From: Rhodospirillaceae bacterium UBA4479
GTDB lineage: Bacteria; Pseudomonadota; Alphaproteobacteria; Rhodospirillales; Casp-alpha2
Direction: 5' to 3'
Length of the DNA stretch: 42,352 bases
Assembly (NCBI GenBank): GCA_002389175.1
Contig: DGNZ01000188.1
Coordinates: 1 to 42,352, forward strand
Shown here: positions 24,972-33,902 of the stretch, piece by piece
Position numbering within the stretch: the first letter of the stretch is position 1
Layout: each line of letters opens with the position of its first letter
Position numbers and translations under genes: made by a program
The notes under the pieces: model-generated
What the model was told of the DNA's origin: nothing
What the model saw: only the letters and a program-made list of their open reading frames with translations
The model's database searches: none

Positions 24972-27900
24972 GTGCATCTACTCGCAGCACAACCGGGTGC
25001 GATCACGGATGGCGAAGAAGCCGTTGATTTGGGGCAGACCCCTGGCGACGTCGTCTACATTTCAGCGGCAGATACTGAACTGGCGCTGATCGCCGACGTG
25101 CTGGGATCAATGACAGATGATGGCATTGATATGCCGTCTCTGCGCCTCGCGAATTTCATGCAGCTCGGCCATAACATGTCAGTCGATCTTTATATCGAAG
25201 ACGTGGTGCAGCACGCCAAGCTGGTGGTGGCGCGGGTGCTGGGTGGGGCTGGGTACTGGCCGTACGGCGTCGAACAACTGGCTGCCATTTGTCGTCAAAA
25301 GAATATCCAGCTTGCGATTTTGCCGGGTGATGATCGACCCGACCCTGAGTTGATGGATTTTTCCACACTCCCGGTCGAAGCCCAGCATCGATTGTGGCAA
25401 TACGGGGTTCATGGCGGGCCTGCGAACACGCGCCAGTTATTGCTGTTCATGAAGGCGTTGATCGACGGTGATGATCATGACTGGCGGGAACCTGTTCCAC
25501 TGGTTCGGGCTGGGCCGTACTGGCCAGGCATCGATGCCCCGTCATTGGATGATATTCGCGCGCATTGGGTCGATGACCGGCCGGTCGCAGCGTTAGTGTT
25601 TTACCGGGCATTGGTGCAATCGGGTAACTTACGTGCGGTTGATGCGTTGATTGATTCATTAAAGGCCGCAGGTTTGAACCCGTTGCCCGTCTTCGCCCAA
25701 AGCCTCAAAGATCCGGTGTCATCGGATACTGTGACGCAACTATTTGATCAGGCATCCCCCGGTGTCATCTTGAATGCCACCGGGTTCGCTGTGTCCTCAC
25801 CGGGTGCGGCACGTTCTACAACGCCGTTCGACGCGGCTGGGTGTCCCGTGTTGCAGGTCGTGTTCTCCGGCGGCAACAAAGAAAGCTGGGAAACTGGCAC
25901 GCGTGGTCTATCGGCGCGTGACATCGCGATGAACGTGGCCCTGCCCGAAGTGGATGGTCGTGTGTTTACCCGCGCTGTGTCATTCAAGGGTCGTGCACGC
26001 CGAGACGATGCGACCGAAAGCGATGTTGTCAGTTACCAACCTGTGCAGGACCGCATGGATTTTGTCGCCGCCTTGGCCAAAAACTGGGCGACGCTTGCGG
26101 GCAAACCAGCATCGGACCGAAAACTCGCCATGGTGTTAGCAAATTATCCAAACAAAGACGCGCGATTGGGCAACGGGGTTGGTTTGGATACGCCAGCAGG
26201 CGTCATGCAAGTGCTGGCCGCGCTTAAATCACATGGCTACCGCATCGATGATGCACCCCAATCTGGTGCAGAGATCATTGATCGTTTAAAGGCAGGACCA
26301 ACAAACGATTTTACAGACTTAGAAAACCGCGAAGTTACAGAAACCCTAAGCCTGAGTGACTACCAAAGCTGGTTTGATGCGCTACCGATGTCTGCGCGCG
26401 AACAAGTCAGCGAACGCTGGGGCACGCCAACGGATGATCCGTTCTTCTTATCGGATCGAAGTGCGTTTGCCATTCCCGCGTATCGCATCGGCAACGTTGC
26501 GATCTGCCTGCAAAGTGCGCGCGGCTACAACATTGACCCGGTCCAGAGTTATCATGACCCGGCGCTGATCCCGCCCCATGGATACTTGGCCTTTTATGCG
26601 TGGGTGCGCAGCGCATTTGGTGCCGACGCGATTTGCCACATGGGCAAGCACGGCAATTTGGAATGGCTGCCGGGCAAGGCCCTGGCCCTTTCTGAAGATT
26701 GCTTCCCCGAAGTTGCCTTTGGCCCCGTCCCACACATCTATCCGTTTATTGTGAATGATCCGGGTGAAGGCACACAGGCAAAGCGCCGCGCCGCCGCCGT
26801 GATCATCGATCATCTGACGCCGCCATTGGCACGGGCCGAAAGCTACGGACCGCTCAAAGATTTGGAACAACTAGTCGATGAGTATTACGAGGCGGCGGGT
26901 GTCGATCCCCGTCGATTACGTGTCCTCAGCGAAGATATTTTATCGCTATGTCGCACATCTGGCCTTGATGAGGATATCGGTATCTCCATCGACGAGACCG
27001 AGGATGATGCCTTGGCGAAGTTGGATGGGTATTTGTGCGAACTCAAAGAGCTTCAAATTCGAGATGGCTTGCACATCTTTGGGCTCAGCCCGACCGAGGA
27101 TTTGCTAACGGAACTTTTGGTCGCCCTCGTGCGTGTGCCGCGCGGCAAAGGCGAGGGTCATGATGCATCGTTGCACCGCGCCTTGGCAGTCGATCTGGAA
27201 TTGGCGTTTGATCCGCTCGATTGCGATATGGCCGCGCCGTGGGCGGGCTTGAAACCCGATGTTTTGGGAGCCGTGTCGGATGATGTCTGGCGCTCCACGG
27301 GTGATACGGTCGAGCGTTTGGAACTTTTGGCATCCGCCTTGGTCAGGGGTGATACCAAACCATCGGACTGGCCTGTAACTGAAGTGGTTCTCGCATATAT
27401 CAAAAGTGATTTACGGCCGAAGGTGGGCGCGTCTGGCGATGCCGAGTTGCATGGTTTCCTGACCGCATTGGATGGCAAATTCGTTGAGCCGGGACCATCA
27501 GGCGCACCGACCCGCGGACGACTAGATGTTCTGCCAACGGGCCGTAATTTTTATTCGGTGGACACGCGGACCGTCCCGACACCGGCCGCTTGGACGCTGG
27601 GATGGAAGTCGGCTGAATTGCTTGTCGAACGATATCGCCAAGATAATGGTGAATGGCCGCAGACCATGGCGATTTCGGCGTGGGGCACATCCAATATGCG
27701 CACAGGCGGCGATGACATCGCCCAGGCGTTGGCACTATTGGGGGTACGCCCGCAGTGGGACAGCGCGTCGCGTCGCGTCACCGGGTTTGAAATTTTACCG
27801 ACGGACCTGATGGACCGCCCCCGTGTCGATGTGACATTGCGGATTTCAGGGTTCTTTCGTGATGCGTTCCCGGGGTTGATCGACTTATTCGATAGCGCCG

Positions 27901-28724
27901 TTCGTGCCGTTGCAGCGCTGGACGAAACCGCTGAAATCAATCCGCTGGCTGAGCGTGTGCGCACGGAACAAGAAACCCTGATGGCCGACGGGCTTGATGA
28001 GAAAGCGGCCCAGCAGCGTGCGGGCTACCGGGTGTTCGGATCAAAACCGGGTGCTTATGGGGCTGGGCTGCAGGCGCTGATCGATGAAAAAGGTTGGGAG
28101 AGCGAGAAAGACTTAGCCCAGGCCTATGTCGAATGGGGTGGATATGCATACGGTGGGGGCAGCGAGGGCACAGCTGAAAAGGGCTTGTTCAAACGACGTC
28201 TGGGCAATGTTCAGGCAGTGATCCATAATCAGGACAACCGCGAGCATGATTTGCTGGATTCAGATGATTACTATCAGTTTGAAGGTGGTTTAACCGCAGC
28301 AGTCCGGGTTGAGTCCGGTGATCAGCCAAATGTGTATCACAACGATCATTCGCGTCCCGAACGCCCTGTTGTGCGCGCCCTTGATGATGAAATTGCACGG
28401 ATTGTGCGCGCCCGCGTCGTGAACCCGAAATGGATTTCCGGCGTCATGCGTCATGGCTATAAGGGCGCGTTCGAAATGGCGGCAACCGTTGATTACTTGT
28501 TCGCGTTTGCCGCCACGGCACGTTGCGTCAAAGACCATCATTTCGATTTGGTTTTTCAGGCCTTCTTGGATGACGACGAGGTGCGCACGTTCTTAGAAGA
28601 AAACAATCCGGATGCACTCCGTGATATCGCAGATCGATTGATCGAAGCGCAAGATCGGGGACTGTGGTCATCACGATTGAACAGCACCCGTGAAATTTTG
28701 GACCAAATGACGGATCGCGTATAA
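24972..28724 (+). CDS. cobN: Cobaltochelatase large subunit
   Basis: ATP-dependent cobalt insertion into hydrogenobyrinate a,c-diamide, the metal step of the late-insertion pathway. At 1250 residues the length is normal for CobN; typical blocks are visible, such as GHNMSVDLYIEDV near residue 70, ICHMGKHGNLEWLPGK near 555, a KSAELLVERY segment near 880 and WGGYAYGGG near 1055. A GTG start at 24972 is supported by AAGGAAG about seven bases upstream. It works with the AAA+ subunits CobS and CobT, neither of which is in this window. Its neighbours are the chaperone cobW (35 bases upstream) and cobO (38 bases downstream). Confidence 0.97.
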   Translation: MHLLAAQPGAITDGEEAVDLGQTPGDVVYISAADTELALIADVLGSMTDDGIDMPSLRLANFMQLGHNMSVDLYIEDVVQHAKLVVARVLGGAGYWPYGVEQLAAICRQKNIQLAILPGDDRPDPELMDFSTLPVEAQHRLWQYGVHGGPANTRQLLLFMKALIDGDDHDWREPVPLVRAGPYWPGIDAPSLDDIRAHWVDDRPVAALVFYRALVQSGNLRAVDALIDSLKAAGLNPLPVFAQSLKDPVSSDTVTQLFDQASPGVILNATGFAVSSPGAARSTTPFDAAGCPVLQVVFSGGNKESWETGTRGLSARDIAMNVALPEVDGRVFTRAVSFKGRARRDDATESDVVSYQPVQDRMDFVAALAKNWATLAGKPASDRKLAMVLANYPNKDARLGNGVGLDTPAGVMQVLAALKSHGYRIDDAPQSGAEIIDRLKAGPTNDFTDLENREVTETLSLSDYQSWFDALPMSAREQVSERWGTPTDDPFFLSDRSAFAIPAYRIGNVAICLQSARGYNIDPVQSYHDPALIPPHGYLAFYAWVRSAFGADAICHMGKHGNLEWLPGKALALSEDCFPEVAFGPVPHIYPFIVNDPGEGTQAKRRAAAVIIDHLTPPLARAESYGPLKDLEQLVDEYYEAAGVDPRRLRVLSEDILSLCRTSGLDEDIGISIDETEDDALAKLDGYLCELKELQIRDGLHIFGLSPTEDLLTELLVALVRVPRGKGEGHDASLHRALAVDLELAFDPLDCDMAAPWAGLKPDVLGAVSDDVWRSTGDTVERLELLASALVRGDTKPSDWPVTEVVLAYIKSDLRPKVGASGDAELHGFLTALDGKFVEPGPSGAPTRGRLDVLPTGRNFYSVDTRTVPTPAAWTLGWKSAELLVERYRQDNGEWPQTMAISAWGTSNMRTGGDDIAQALALLGVRPQWDSASRRVTGFEILPTDLMDRPRVDVTLRISGFFRDAFPGLIDLFDSAVRAVAALDETAEINPLAERVRTEQETLMADGLDEKAAQQRAGYRVFGSKPGAYGAGLQALIDEKGWESEKDLAQAYVEWGGYAYGGGSEGTAEKGLFKRRLGNVQAVIHNQDNREHDLLDSDDYYQFEGGLTAAVRVESGDQPNVYHNDHSRPERPVVRALDDEIARIVRARVVNPKWISGVMRHGYKGAFEMAATVDYLFAFAATARCVKDHHFDLVFQAFLDDDEVRTFLEENNPDALRDIADRLIEAQDRGLWSSRLNSTREILDQMTDRV

Positions 28725-28762
28725 TCGGATCGATTCGCCCTACATCCTGACAGAGAAGAAAA

Positions 28763-29389
28763 ATGGTAAAAAAAGAAGACATGTCCGAAGACGAGTTGAA
28801 CGAACGCCACGCCGAAAAAATGGCGAAGAAAAAGGCGGCGCGTGACAAGATCATCGCGACCAAAACCATCGAAAAGGGTCTGGTCATGGTCCACACGGGT
28901 AAGGGTAAGGGCAAATCCACGGCTGCCATGGGTTTGGCTGCGCGTGCTGTCGGTAACGACATGAAAGTTGGGATTGTCCAGTTCGTCAAAGGCGTGTGGG
29001 AAACGGGTGAGCGTAAAGTATTGGAAAAATTTCCCGACCTTTGTGTGATGAAGGCGATGGGCGAGGGCTTTAGCTGGGAAACCCAGGATCGCGAACGCGA
29101 TATAGCTGCGGCGCGTGCGGCGTGGGACATGGCGAAAGAAATGATTAATGATCCATCATATAAGATGGTGATCTTGGACGAGTTGAACATCGTCTTGCGC
29201 TACGAAAATTTGCCGCTCGATGAAGTGATCGAGACTTTGCAGGCAAAACCAGAAATGCTGCACGTTGTTGTTACAGGCAGAAATGCCAAGGATGAATTGA
29301 TTGAAATCGCTGACCTGGTCACCGAAATGACTCAAATCAAACATCCGTTCCGATCTGGGGTTAAGGCGCAAGTCGGCATCGAATTTTAA
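28763..29389 (+). CDS. cobO: Cob(I)yrinic acid a,c-diamide adenosyltransferase (CobA/CobO type)
   Basis: Adds the upper adenosyl ligand to Co(I) corrinoids using ATP. The 208-residue protein has a charged N-terminal helix (1-40), a P-loop TGKGKGKST at about 45-53, FVKGVWETGE and the VILDELNIVLRY Walker-B region, all typical. The ending VKAQVGIEF is the family C-terminus. It lies downstream of cobN in the operon; the SYLF lipoprotein gene follows after ten bases. Confidence 0.96.
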   Translation: MVKKEDMSEDELNERHAEKMAKKKAARDKIIATKTIEKGLVMVHTGKGKGKSTAAMGLAARAVGNDMKVGIVQFVKGVWETGERKVLEKFPDLCVMKAMGEGFSWETQDRERDIAAARAAWDMAKEMINDPSYKMVILDELNIVLRYENLPLDEVIETLQAKPEMLHVVVTGRNAKDELIEIADLVTEMTQIKHPFRSGVKAQVGIEF

Positions 29390-29399
29390 GGAACGTGAC

Positions 29400-30092
29400 A
29401 TGATAAGCCGTCGAAATTTCACCAAACTTTCTGCTGCCGCTCTTGGCGGGCTTGTGGTTTCTGGGTGCGCCGAATGGGAAGCATCGCCATTATTGCGAGG
29501 TCAGCATTTGGTTGATGAGTCTGTTGCGACGATTGAACGGTTCCAAACGATTGAGGGCCTTCAACGGTTTTCGGAATTTTTGCCTGATGCCGTTGGCCTG
29601 ATGATCTTTCCGCGCATTTTGAAAGCCGGATTGTTTGTTGGGGGCGAAGGCGGCAATGGTATTTTGATGGCGCGCACCCCGGCCGGTGGGTGGAGCGCAC
29701 CCGCATTTTACAGCATGGGGACGGGTAGCTTTGGCCTGCAAATCGGCGCCCAAGACACCGAGATGATTTTGGTTATTCGCAATCAAGGTGCGGTTGATGC
29801 TGTCCTAAAAGACCAAGCCAAGTTTGGAGCCGATGCAGGCTTTACCGCTGGAATTTACGGTGTCGGTGCCGAGGCATCGACGACCACCAACCTAGGTGTT
29901 GATGTGCTGGCATTCACCAATTCCCGCCTGGGTGGATACATCGGTGTGAGTGTCGAGGGGGCGATCATTGCGCGCCGCCAAGATTTAAACGAAGGCGTAT
30001 ACGGCGCAGGTGTAACCCCGGCGCAAATCGTATCAGATCCAGCCTATAAATTGGCGCGCGCTGACCGCCTGCATAACCTCCTTGCCCGCTAA
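29400..30092 (+). CDS. SYLF/Ysc84-domain protein, probable Tat-type lipoprotein
   Basis: 230 residues. The N-terminus SRRNFTKLSAAALGGLVVSGC carries twin arginines and a lipobox-like VVSGC, so export as a lipoprotein, possibly by the Tat route, is likely (inferred lipid site Cys22). The rest matches the lipid-binding SYLF (Ysc84) domain: VGLMIFPRILKAG, a GGEGGNGILM segment, then FGLQIGAQ and a C-terminal GVSVEGAIIARR. SYLF domains bind phospholipids in eukaryotic relatives; the bacterial role is unknown. It sits inside the cob operon, ten bases after cobO and overlapping the cobQ start chosen here. No cobalamin role is known for it. Confidence 0.85.
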   Translation: MISRRNFTKLSAAALGGLVVSGCAEWEASPLLRGQHLVDESVATIERFQTIEGLQRFSEFLPDAVGLMIFPRILKAGLFVGGEGGNGILMARTPAGGWSAPAFYSMGTGSFGLQIGAQDTEMILVIRNQGAVDAVLKDQAKFGADAGFTAGIYGVGAEASTTTNLGVDVLAFTNSRLGGYIGVSVEGAIIARRQDLNEGVYGAGVTPAQIVSDPAYKLARADRLHNLLAR

Positions 30093-31566
30093 GACGACGG
30101 CAGATGCCCCCGCCCTGATGTTTCAGGGCACCGGCTCTGATGTCGGGAAATCATTGCTGGTCGCGGGGTTGTGCCGTGCCTACACCAATCGCGGGCTGCG
30201 GGTGCAGCCCTTCAAACCTCAAAACATGTCGAACAATGCGGCCGTTACTGCTGATGGTGGTGAAATTGGCCGGGCACAGGCGTTGCAGGCCCGCGCATCC
30301 AAAATGCCGCTGAGCGTGCACATGAACCCGGTGCTGTTGAAGCCGCAATCGGAAGTCGGCGCGCAAGTGGTTGTTCATGGAAAGATTGTCGGAAACGCCA
30401 AGGCGCGTGAATACTACGAACTGAAACCGACGTTACTGTCGAAAGTCTTAGAGAGTTTTCAGCGTGTTCGCGCCGACGCTGATCTGGTGCTGGTCGAAGG
30501 GGCAGGTAGCCCGGCAGAAGTGAACCTTCGTCCCGCCGACATCGCCAATATGGGATTTGCAGAGGCGGCCGATGTGCCTGTCGTCTTGATAGGTGACATC
30601 GACAGAGGTGGCGTCATCGCGCAGATCGTTGGAACGCACGTTGTCATTTCAGAAGAAGACCGTCGTCACCTAAAAGGGTTTATCGTGAATAAGTTTCGCG
30701 GTGACCCCAGCCTGTTCGATGAGGGGATGGAAATTATCACATCGCATACAAGGATGGTGAGTTTAGGTCTGGTCCCGTATTTTTCAGGCGCACACGTGTT
30801 GCCAAAAGAAGACGCCATGGCGCTGGATAATCGGATAGCGACAGAAGCCGGCGACAAAATCATTATTGCTGTGCCGCGACTGCCACGAATTTCAAATTTT
30901 GATGATCTGGACCCGCTCTTAGCCGAATCCGACGTTCATGTTGAAATCGTTGAACCGGGTCATCCATTGCCCGCGAACGCGGATGTTGTGCTGTTGCCGG
31001 GGTCCAAAGCAACCTTGGCTGATCTGGGAGTGCTGAAGTCCGAAGGTTGGGATATTGATATCTTCGCGCATCATCGACGTGGTGGTTTGGTCGTGGGCCT
31101 CTGTGGCGGATATCAAATGCTGGGGCATACGTTGTCTGATCCAGATGGTATCGAAGGCGCTCCATCGACGGCATCAGGCCTTGGATTATTGGATGTCGAA
31201 ACTGTCATGGGCGGTGAAAAGTCGCTTGTCGAAGTTGCCGCTAAGGAACATCTGACCCAGTGCGCCATCAAAGGGTACGAGATGCATGTGGGACGGACCC
31301 AAGGTCCAGATACAAAAAACCCGTGGATGATATTAGACGGCGACAGGCCCGATGGTGCGGTATCCACGGACGGGCGTGTGATGGCGTGTTATCTGCACGG
31401 TATTTTCGCGTCCGATGAATTTCGTCACGCGTTTCTCAACCGTATCCGAGAAGGTCGCACGAGCGATATCGAATACGAGCAAAAGATCGAGGCAGCACTT
31501 GATGGTCTCGCCCAGCATCTGGAAACACATCTTGATTTGGATGCGTTGCTACAGATGGCGCGCTAA
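30082..31566 (+). CDS. cobQ: Adenosylcobyric acid synthase (glutamine-hydrolysing)
   Basis: Amidates four peripheral carboxylates of adenosylcobyrinate a,c-diamide using glutamine and ATP. The N-terminal P-loop-like domain has FQGTGSDVGKS; the C-terminal class I amidotransferase domain has the nucleophile Cys in VGLCGGYQMLG and the catalytic His in YLHGIF. 494 residues is normal length. The start is uncertain: TTG at 30082 gives the usual short leader before ALMFQG but no Shine-Dalgarno, and overlaps the SYLF gene by 11 bases; the ATG at 30118 would start directly on the first beta strand. Tail to tail with cbiB, four bases overlapping. Confidence 0.95.
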   Translation: MPAKTTADAPALMFQGTGSDVGKSLLVAGLCRAYTNRGLRVQPFKPQNMSNNAAVTADGGEIGRAQALQARASKMPLSVHMNPVLLKPQSEVGAQVVVHGKIVGNAKAREYYELKPTLLSKVLESFQRVRADADLVLVEGAGSPAEVNLRPADIANMGFAEAADVPVVLIGDIDRGGVIAQIVGTHVVISEEDRRHLKGFIVNKFRGDPSLFDEGMEIITSHTRMVSLGLVPYFSGAHVLPKEDAMALDNRIATEAGDKIIIAVPRLPRISNFDDLDPLLAESDVHVEIVEPGHPLPANADVVLLPGSKATLADLGVLKSEGWDIDIFAHHRRGGLVVGLCGGYQMLGHTLSDPDGIEGAPSTASGLGLLDVETVMGGEKSLVEVAAKEHLTQCAIKGYEMHVGRTQGPDTKNPWMILDGDRPDGAVSTDGRVMACYLHGIFASDEFRHAFLNRIREGRTSDIEYEQKIEAALDGLAQHLETHLDLDALLQMAR

Positions 31567-32567
31567 AGCTCCAACCGCACCAGTGTGATCACCCCGACAA
31601 TCCCCGCCGTGATCAAACACGCGACAGCATATAGATAAAGCGCGCGCTGGATGTCCTTTGATGTGGCACGAGCCCGACCATCACCCATCCAATGATCGTT
31701 GACCATGCCTTCTTCGTAATTTCGGGGGCCCGCGAGGGCAAGGCCAAGCGCACCTGCTGCTGCACCTTCTGGCCAGCCTGCATTAAATGATCTGTGTTTG
31801 CGTGCATCGCGCAGGGCGGTCGCAATGGATGCTTTTGGGTTGGCGGTCGGGACAAACACAGCAGCCGTTGCGATGATGATCGCTGATAATCGTGCCGGAA
31901 TGGCATTGAGGGCATCGTCCAGGCGGGCGGCGGTAAATCCAAATGCCCGGTGTTTCGGTGTGCGATGGCCGATCATGCTGTCCATCGTGTTGACCACTTT
32001 GTAAGCCAAAATGCCGGGGAACCCGAGGATCACGTACCAGAAAACAGGTGCGACCACGGCGTCACAGAAATTTTCGGCCAAGCTTTCGATGGCGGCCCGC
32101 GCGACGGCTGGCGCATCCAAGCTTTCGGGGTCGCGGCCGACAATGTGGCGGACGGTGGCGCGTCCGCCCTCTAGTCCACCAAGTTCTAATCCCTGTCCGA
32201 CGCGTGCTACGGCATCATACAGCCCGCGTGCTGCGATCATGGTGACGATCAACGCGGCTTCCAAAACCCAGCCCCAGGTAAAATGCATGGTCAGCCACAT
32301 CACGCCAAGACCGATCGCAACTGCCCCGGATACCATGACGAGGACCACGAAAGTGCCCCGAATAGCCCGATCGACTTCTGATCTTTTGGGGCGGTTTAAT
32401 TTGTCGTCGAAAAACCCAATGATGCTGCCGATAATGGCAATGGGATGTTTGATGCGGCGAAATATGAATCCGGCCTCGCCGATATATGCCTCAATCCCCA
32501 TGGCGAGGATCAGCAAGATCAACGGATCGAACGGGGCTTCAGCGCCAACAAGACCAAATGTCACCAT
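31563..32567 (-). CDS. cbiB: Adenosylcobinamide-phosphate synthase
   Basis: Attaches the aminopropanol arm (or its phosphate) to adenosylcobyric acid, in the inner membrane. The 334-residue protein has several hydrophobic helices and conserved blocks: HPIAIIGSIIGFFD near residue 40, ESLAENFCDAVVAPVFWY near 165, the KVVNTMDSMIGHRT motif near 195 and RSFNAGWPEGAAAGALG near 260. Called cobD in Pseudomonas denitrificans. It is transcribed against the cobO-cobQ operon and is separated from the divergent TPR gene by 140 bases with inverted repeats. The threonine-phosphate decarboxylase that supplies the arm is not in this window. Confidence 0.95.
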   Translation of the reverse strand: MVTFGLVGAEAPFDPLILLILAMGIEAYIGEAGFIFRRIKHPIAIIGSIIGFFDDKLNRPKRSEVDRAIRGTFVVLVMVSGAVAIGLGVMWLTMHFTWGWVLEAALIVTMIAARGLYDAVARVGQGLELGGLEGGRATVRHIVGRDPESLDAPAVARAAIESLAENFCDAVVAPVFWYVILGFPGILAYKVVNTMDSMIGHRTPKHRAFGFTAARLDDALNAIPARLSAIIIATAAVFVPTANPKASIATALRDARKHRSFNAGWPEGAAAGALGLALAGPRNYEEGMVNDHWMGDGRARATSKDIQRALYLYAVACLITAGIVGVITLVRLEL

Positions 32568-32574
32568 GGGTCAA

Positions 32575-32603
32575 GTTGACGACAGCACGCCATTCACGTC
32601 AAC
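32575..32603. promoter_or_regulatory. Inverted repeat in the cbiB leader
   Basis: GTTGACG at 32575-32581 and CGTCAAC at 32597-32603 are perfect 7-base inverted copies with a 15-base centre, beginning eight bases upstream of the cbiB start codon. It may be an operator for a dimeric regulator or a hairpin in the cbiB leader. Confidence 0.4.
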
Positions 32604-32626
32604 GCCACCGCGAGAATTATTCGCTC

Positions 32627-32645
32627 ATAGTTGATTATTAACTAT
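32627..32645. promoter_or_regulatory. AT-rich inverted repeat between cbiB and the TPR gene
   Basis: ATAGTT and AACTAT flank a 7-base AT-rich centre. It lies in the most AT-rich part of the 140-base divergent region, about 62 bases before the TPR gene start, where a regulator site or a promoter would be expected. Confidence 0.35.
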
Positions 32646-32707
32646 ATTAGACCAATTCTAGGAGTAATTGATTGGGCGCAATGCCCAGCTTTTGAGGAAT
32701 AAGACCG

Positions 32708-33796
32708 TTGGAACTATCGTTCGCCGAGATGCCACCTTGGATCGGAATAGCGATTGCGGCTTTGGTTGCCGGGGTCGTTGGTGCCTTTGTGGGTTCTGTG
32801 ATCTCGAAGCGCAGAAGCAACGACGACGATCCGCTACGCCGCCATGCACCCTTGATGCATGGGCGGCCCGAGGAGCCCATCGCTCAGGAAACGCCTGCGT
32901 TTAAAAGACTTCAAGAATTATTGGAAGCGCGCGGCGTTAGCGCCAAGGAACAAGACACCCGTCTGCGCGAATTTGCTGGTGAATATGCCACGCTTCAAAG
33001 ACGTCTGAGCGATATTCATCCCGTCGGTGAGAGCCGAAAAACTCTCGCAGATGATGCGATGGACGCCCTTGAAAATGGCGAGTTTGAAAAGGCCATCAAG
33101 ATTACCGAAAAGCTCGGAGCGGACGAAAGTGCTGAAGGTTTTGATTTGCGTGAGCGGGCAAAGAAACTATTGGGTGTTTCGGCTATTTCGCGAATCGTTG
33201 CCGCTGATCTGTATATGGTTTTAATGGCCCCAGAAAATGCGCGAGAATTATACCAGCACGCGGTTGAGGAACTCCCCGTCGAGGCCGAAGAACGCCGGGC
33301 CGAGGTCCTCAATAAACTGGGGACGGCCTGTTATCAGTGTGACGACCACGATGCTGCGGTGCGGGCGTTTACAAAGGGGCTACGGCTGCTTGAAAAAACC
33401 CTTGGAAATGATCATCCGGATGTCGCCACATCATTGAATAACCTTGCGATGATCCACTATGCCATGGGGCGCTATGAACTGGCGGAACCGCTGTATCGCC
33501 GTGCGTTGATGATTGATGAGCGGGTGCTTGGACACGATCATCCCGGCGTTGCGACCGATCTCAACAACTTAGCCCTGCTGCATAAAAAACAGGGCAACCT
33601 GGACGCCGCTGAACCACTGTTAAAACGCGCCCTGTCGATCAAGGAGCGGAATTTTGATCCGGGTCACCCATCACTTGTGACGGGACTGAAGAATTACGCG
33701 TCTTTGCTCCGCGCATTGGGCCGTGATGAAGAAGCCGTTGCCTATGAGGAACGGGCGACCACCTTGCCGCCCAGCCGCACAGTAGACGCCGCCTAA
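32708..33796 (+). CDS. Membrane-anchored TPR protein (kinesin-light-chain-like repeats)
   Basis: 362 residues. One N-terminal transmembrane helix (about residues 10-32, IGIAIAALVAGVVGAFVG) is followed by a basic stop-transfer KRRS, a charged middle part and at least four 42-residue TPR units of the kinesin-light-chain type in the C-terminal half (recurring LGxDHPxVAxxLNNLAxxH pattern). The topology suggests an inner-membrane anchor with a cytoplasmic repeat domain for protein contacts. The start TTG at 32708 is preferred because GAGGA lies nine bases upstream; an in-frame ATG at 32729 lacks such a site. Function unknown; it lies between two cobalamin operons but nothing ties it to the pathway. 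Confidence 0.78.
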   Translation: MELSFAEMPPWIGIAIAALVAGVVGAFVGSVISKRRSNDDDPLRRHAPLMHGRPEEPIAQETPAFKRLQELLEARGVSAKEQDTRLREFAGEYATLQRRLSDIHPVGESRKTLADDAMDALENGEFEKAIKITEKLGADESAEGFDLRERAKKLLGVSAISRIVAADLYMVLMAPENARELYQHAVEELPVEAEERRAEVLNKLGTACYQCDDHDAAVRAFTKGLRLLEKTLGNDHPDVATSLNNLAMIHYAMGRYELAEPLYRRALMIDERVLGHDHPGVATDLNNLALLHKKQGNLDAAEPLLKRALSIKERNFDPGHPSLVTGLKNYASLLRALGRDEEAVAYEERATTLPPSRTVDAA

Positions 33797-33902
33797 TCCC
33801 CTAAATCGAGACTTTCGAGAGCACGCCAAATCTGCGATAGTCCGCCAACTGGGCCAGAGGCAATGACCAGCCCTGAAGACGCTCGAAGGCAAGGACCAAG
33901 CA
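33797..33902 (+). promoter_or_regulatory. Leader of the cbiX-like/cobH operon
   Basis: 106 bases between the TPR gene and the cbiX-like gene, presumably the promoter and leader of the second cob operon. AAGGA lies seven bases before the ATG at 33903. A stretch at 33869-33880 (AGCCCTGAAGAC) partly resembles the B12 box of cobalamin riboswitches, and 33841-33851 the CCGCNACTG element, but the rest of the riboswitch core is not visible. Confidence 0.3.
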
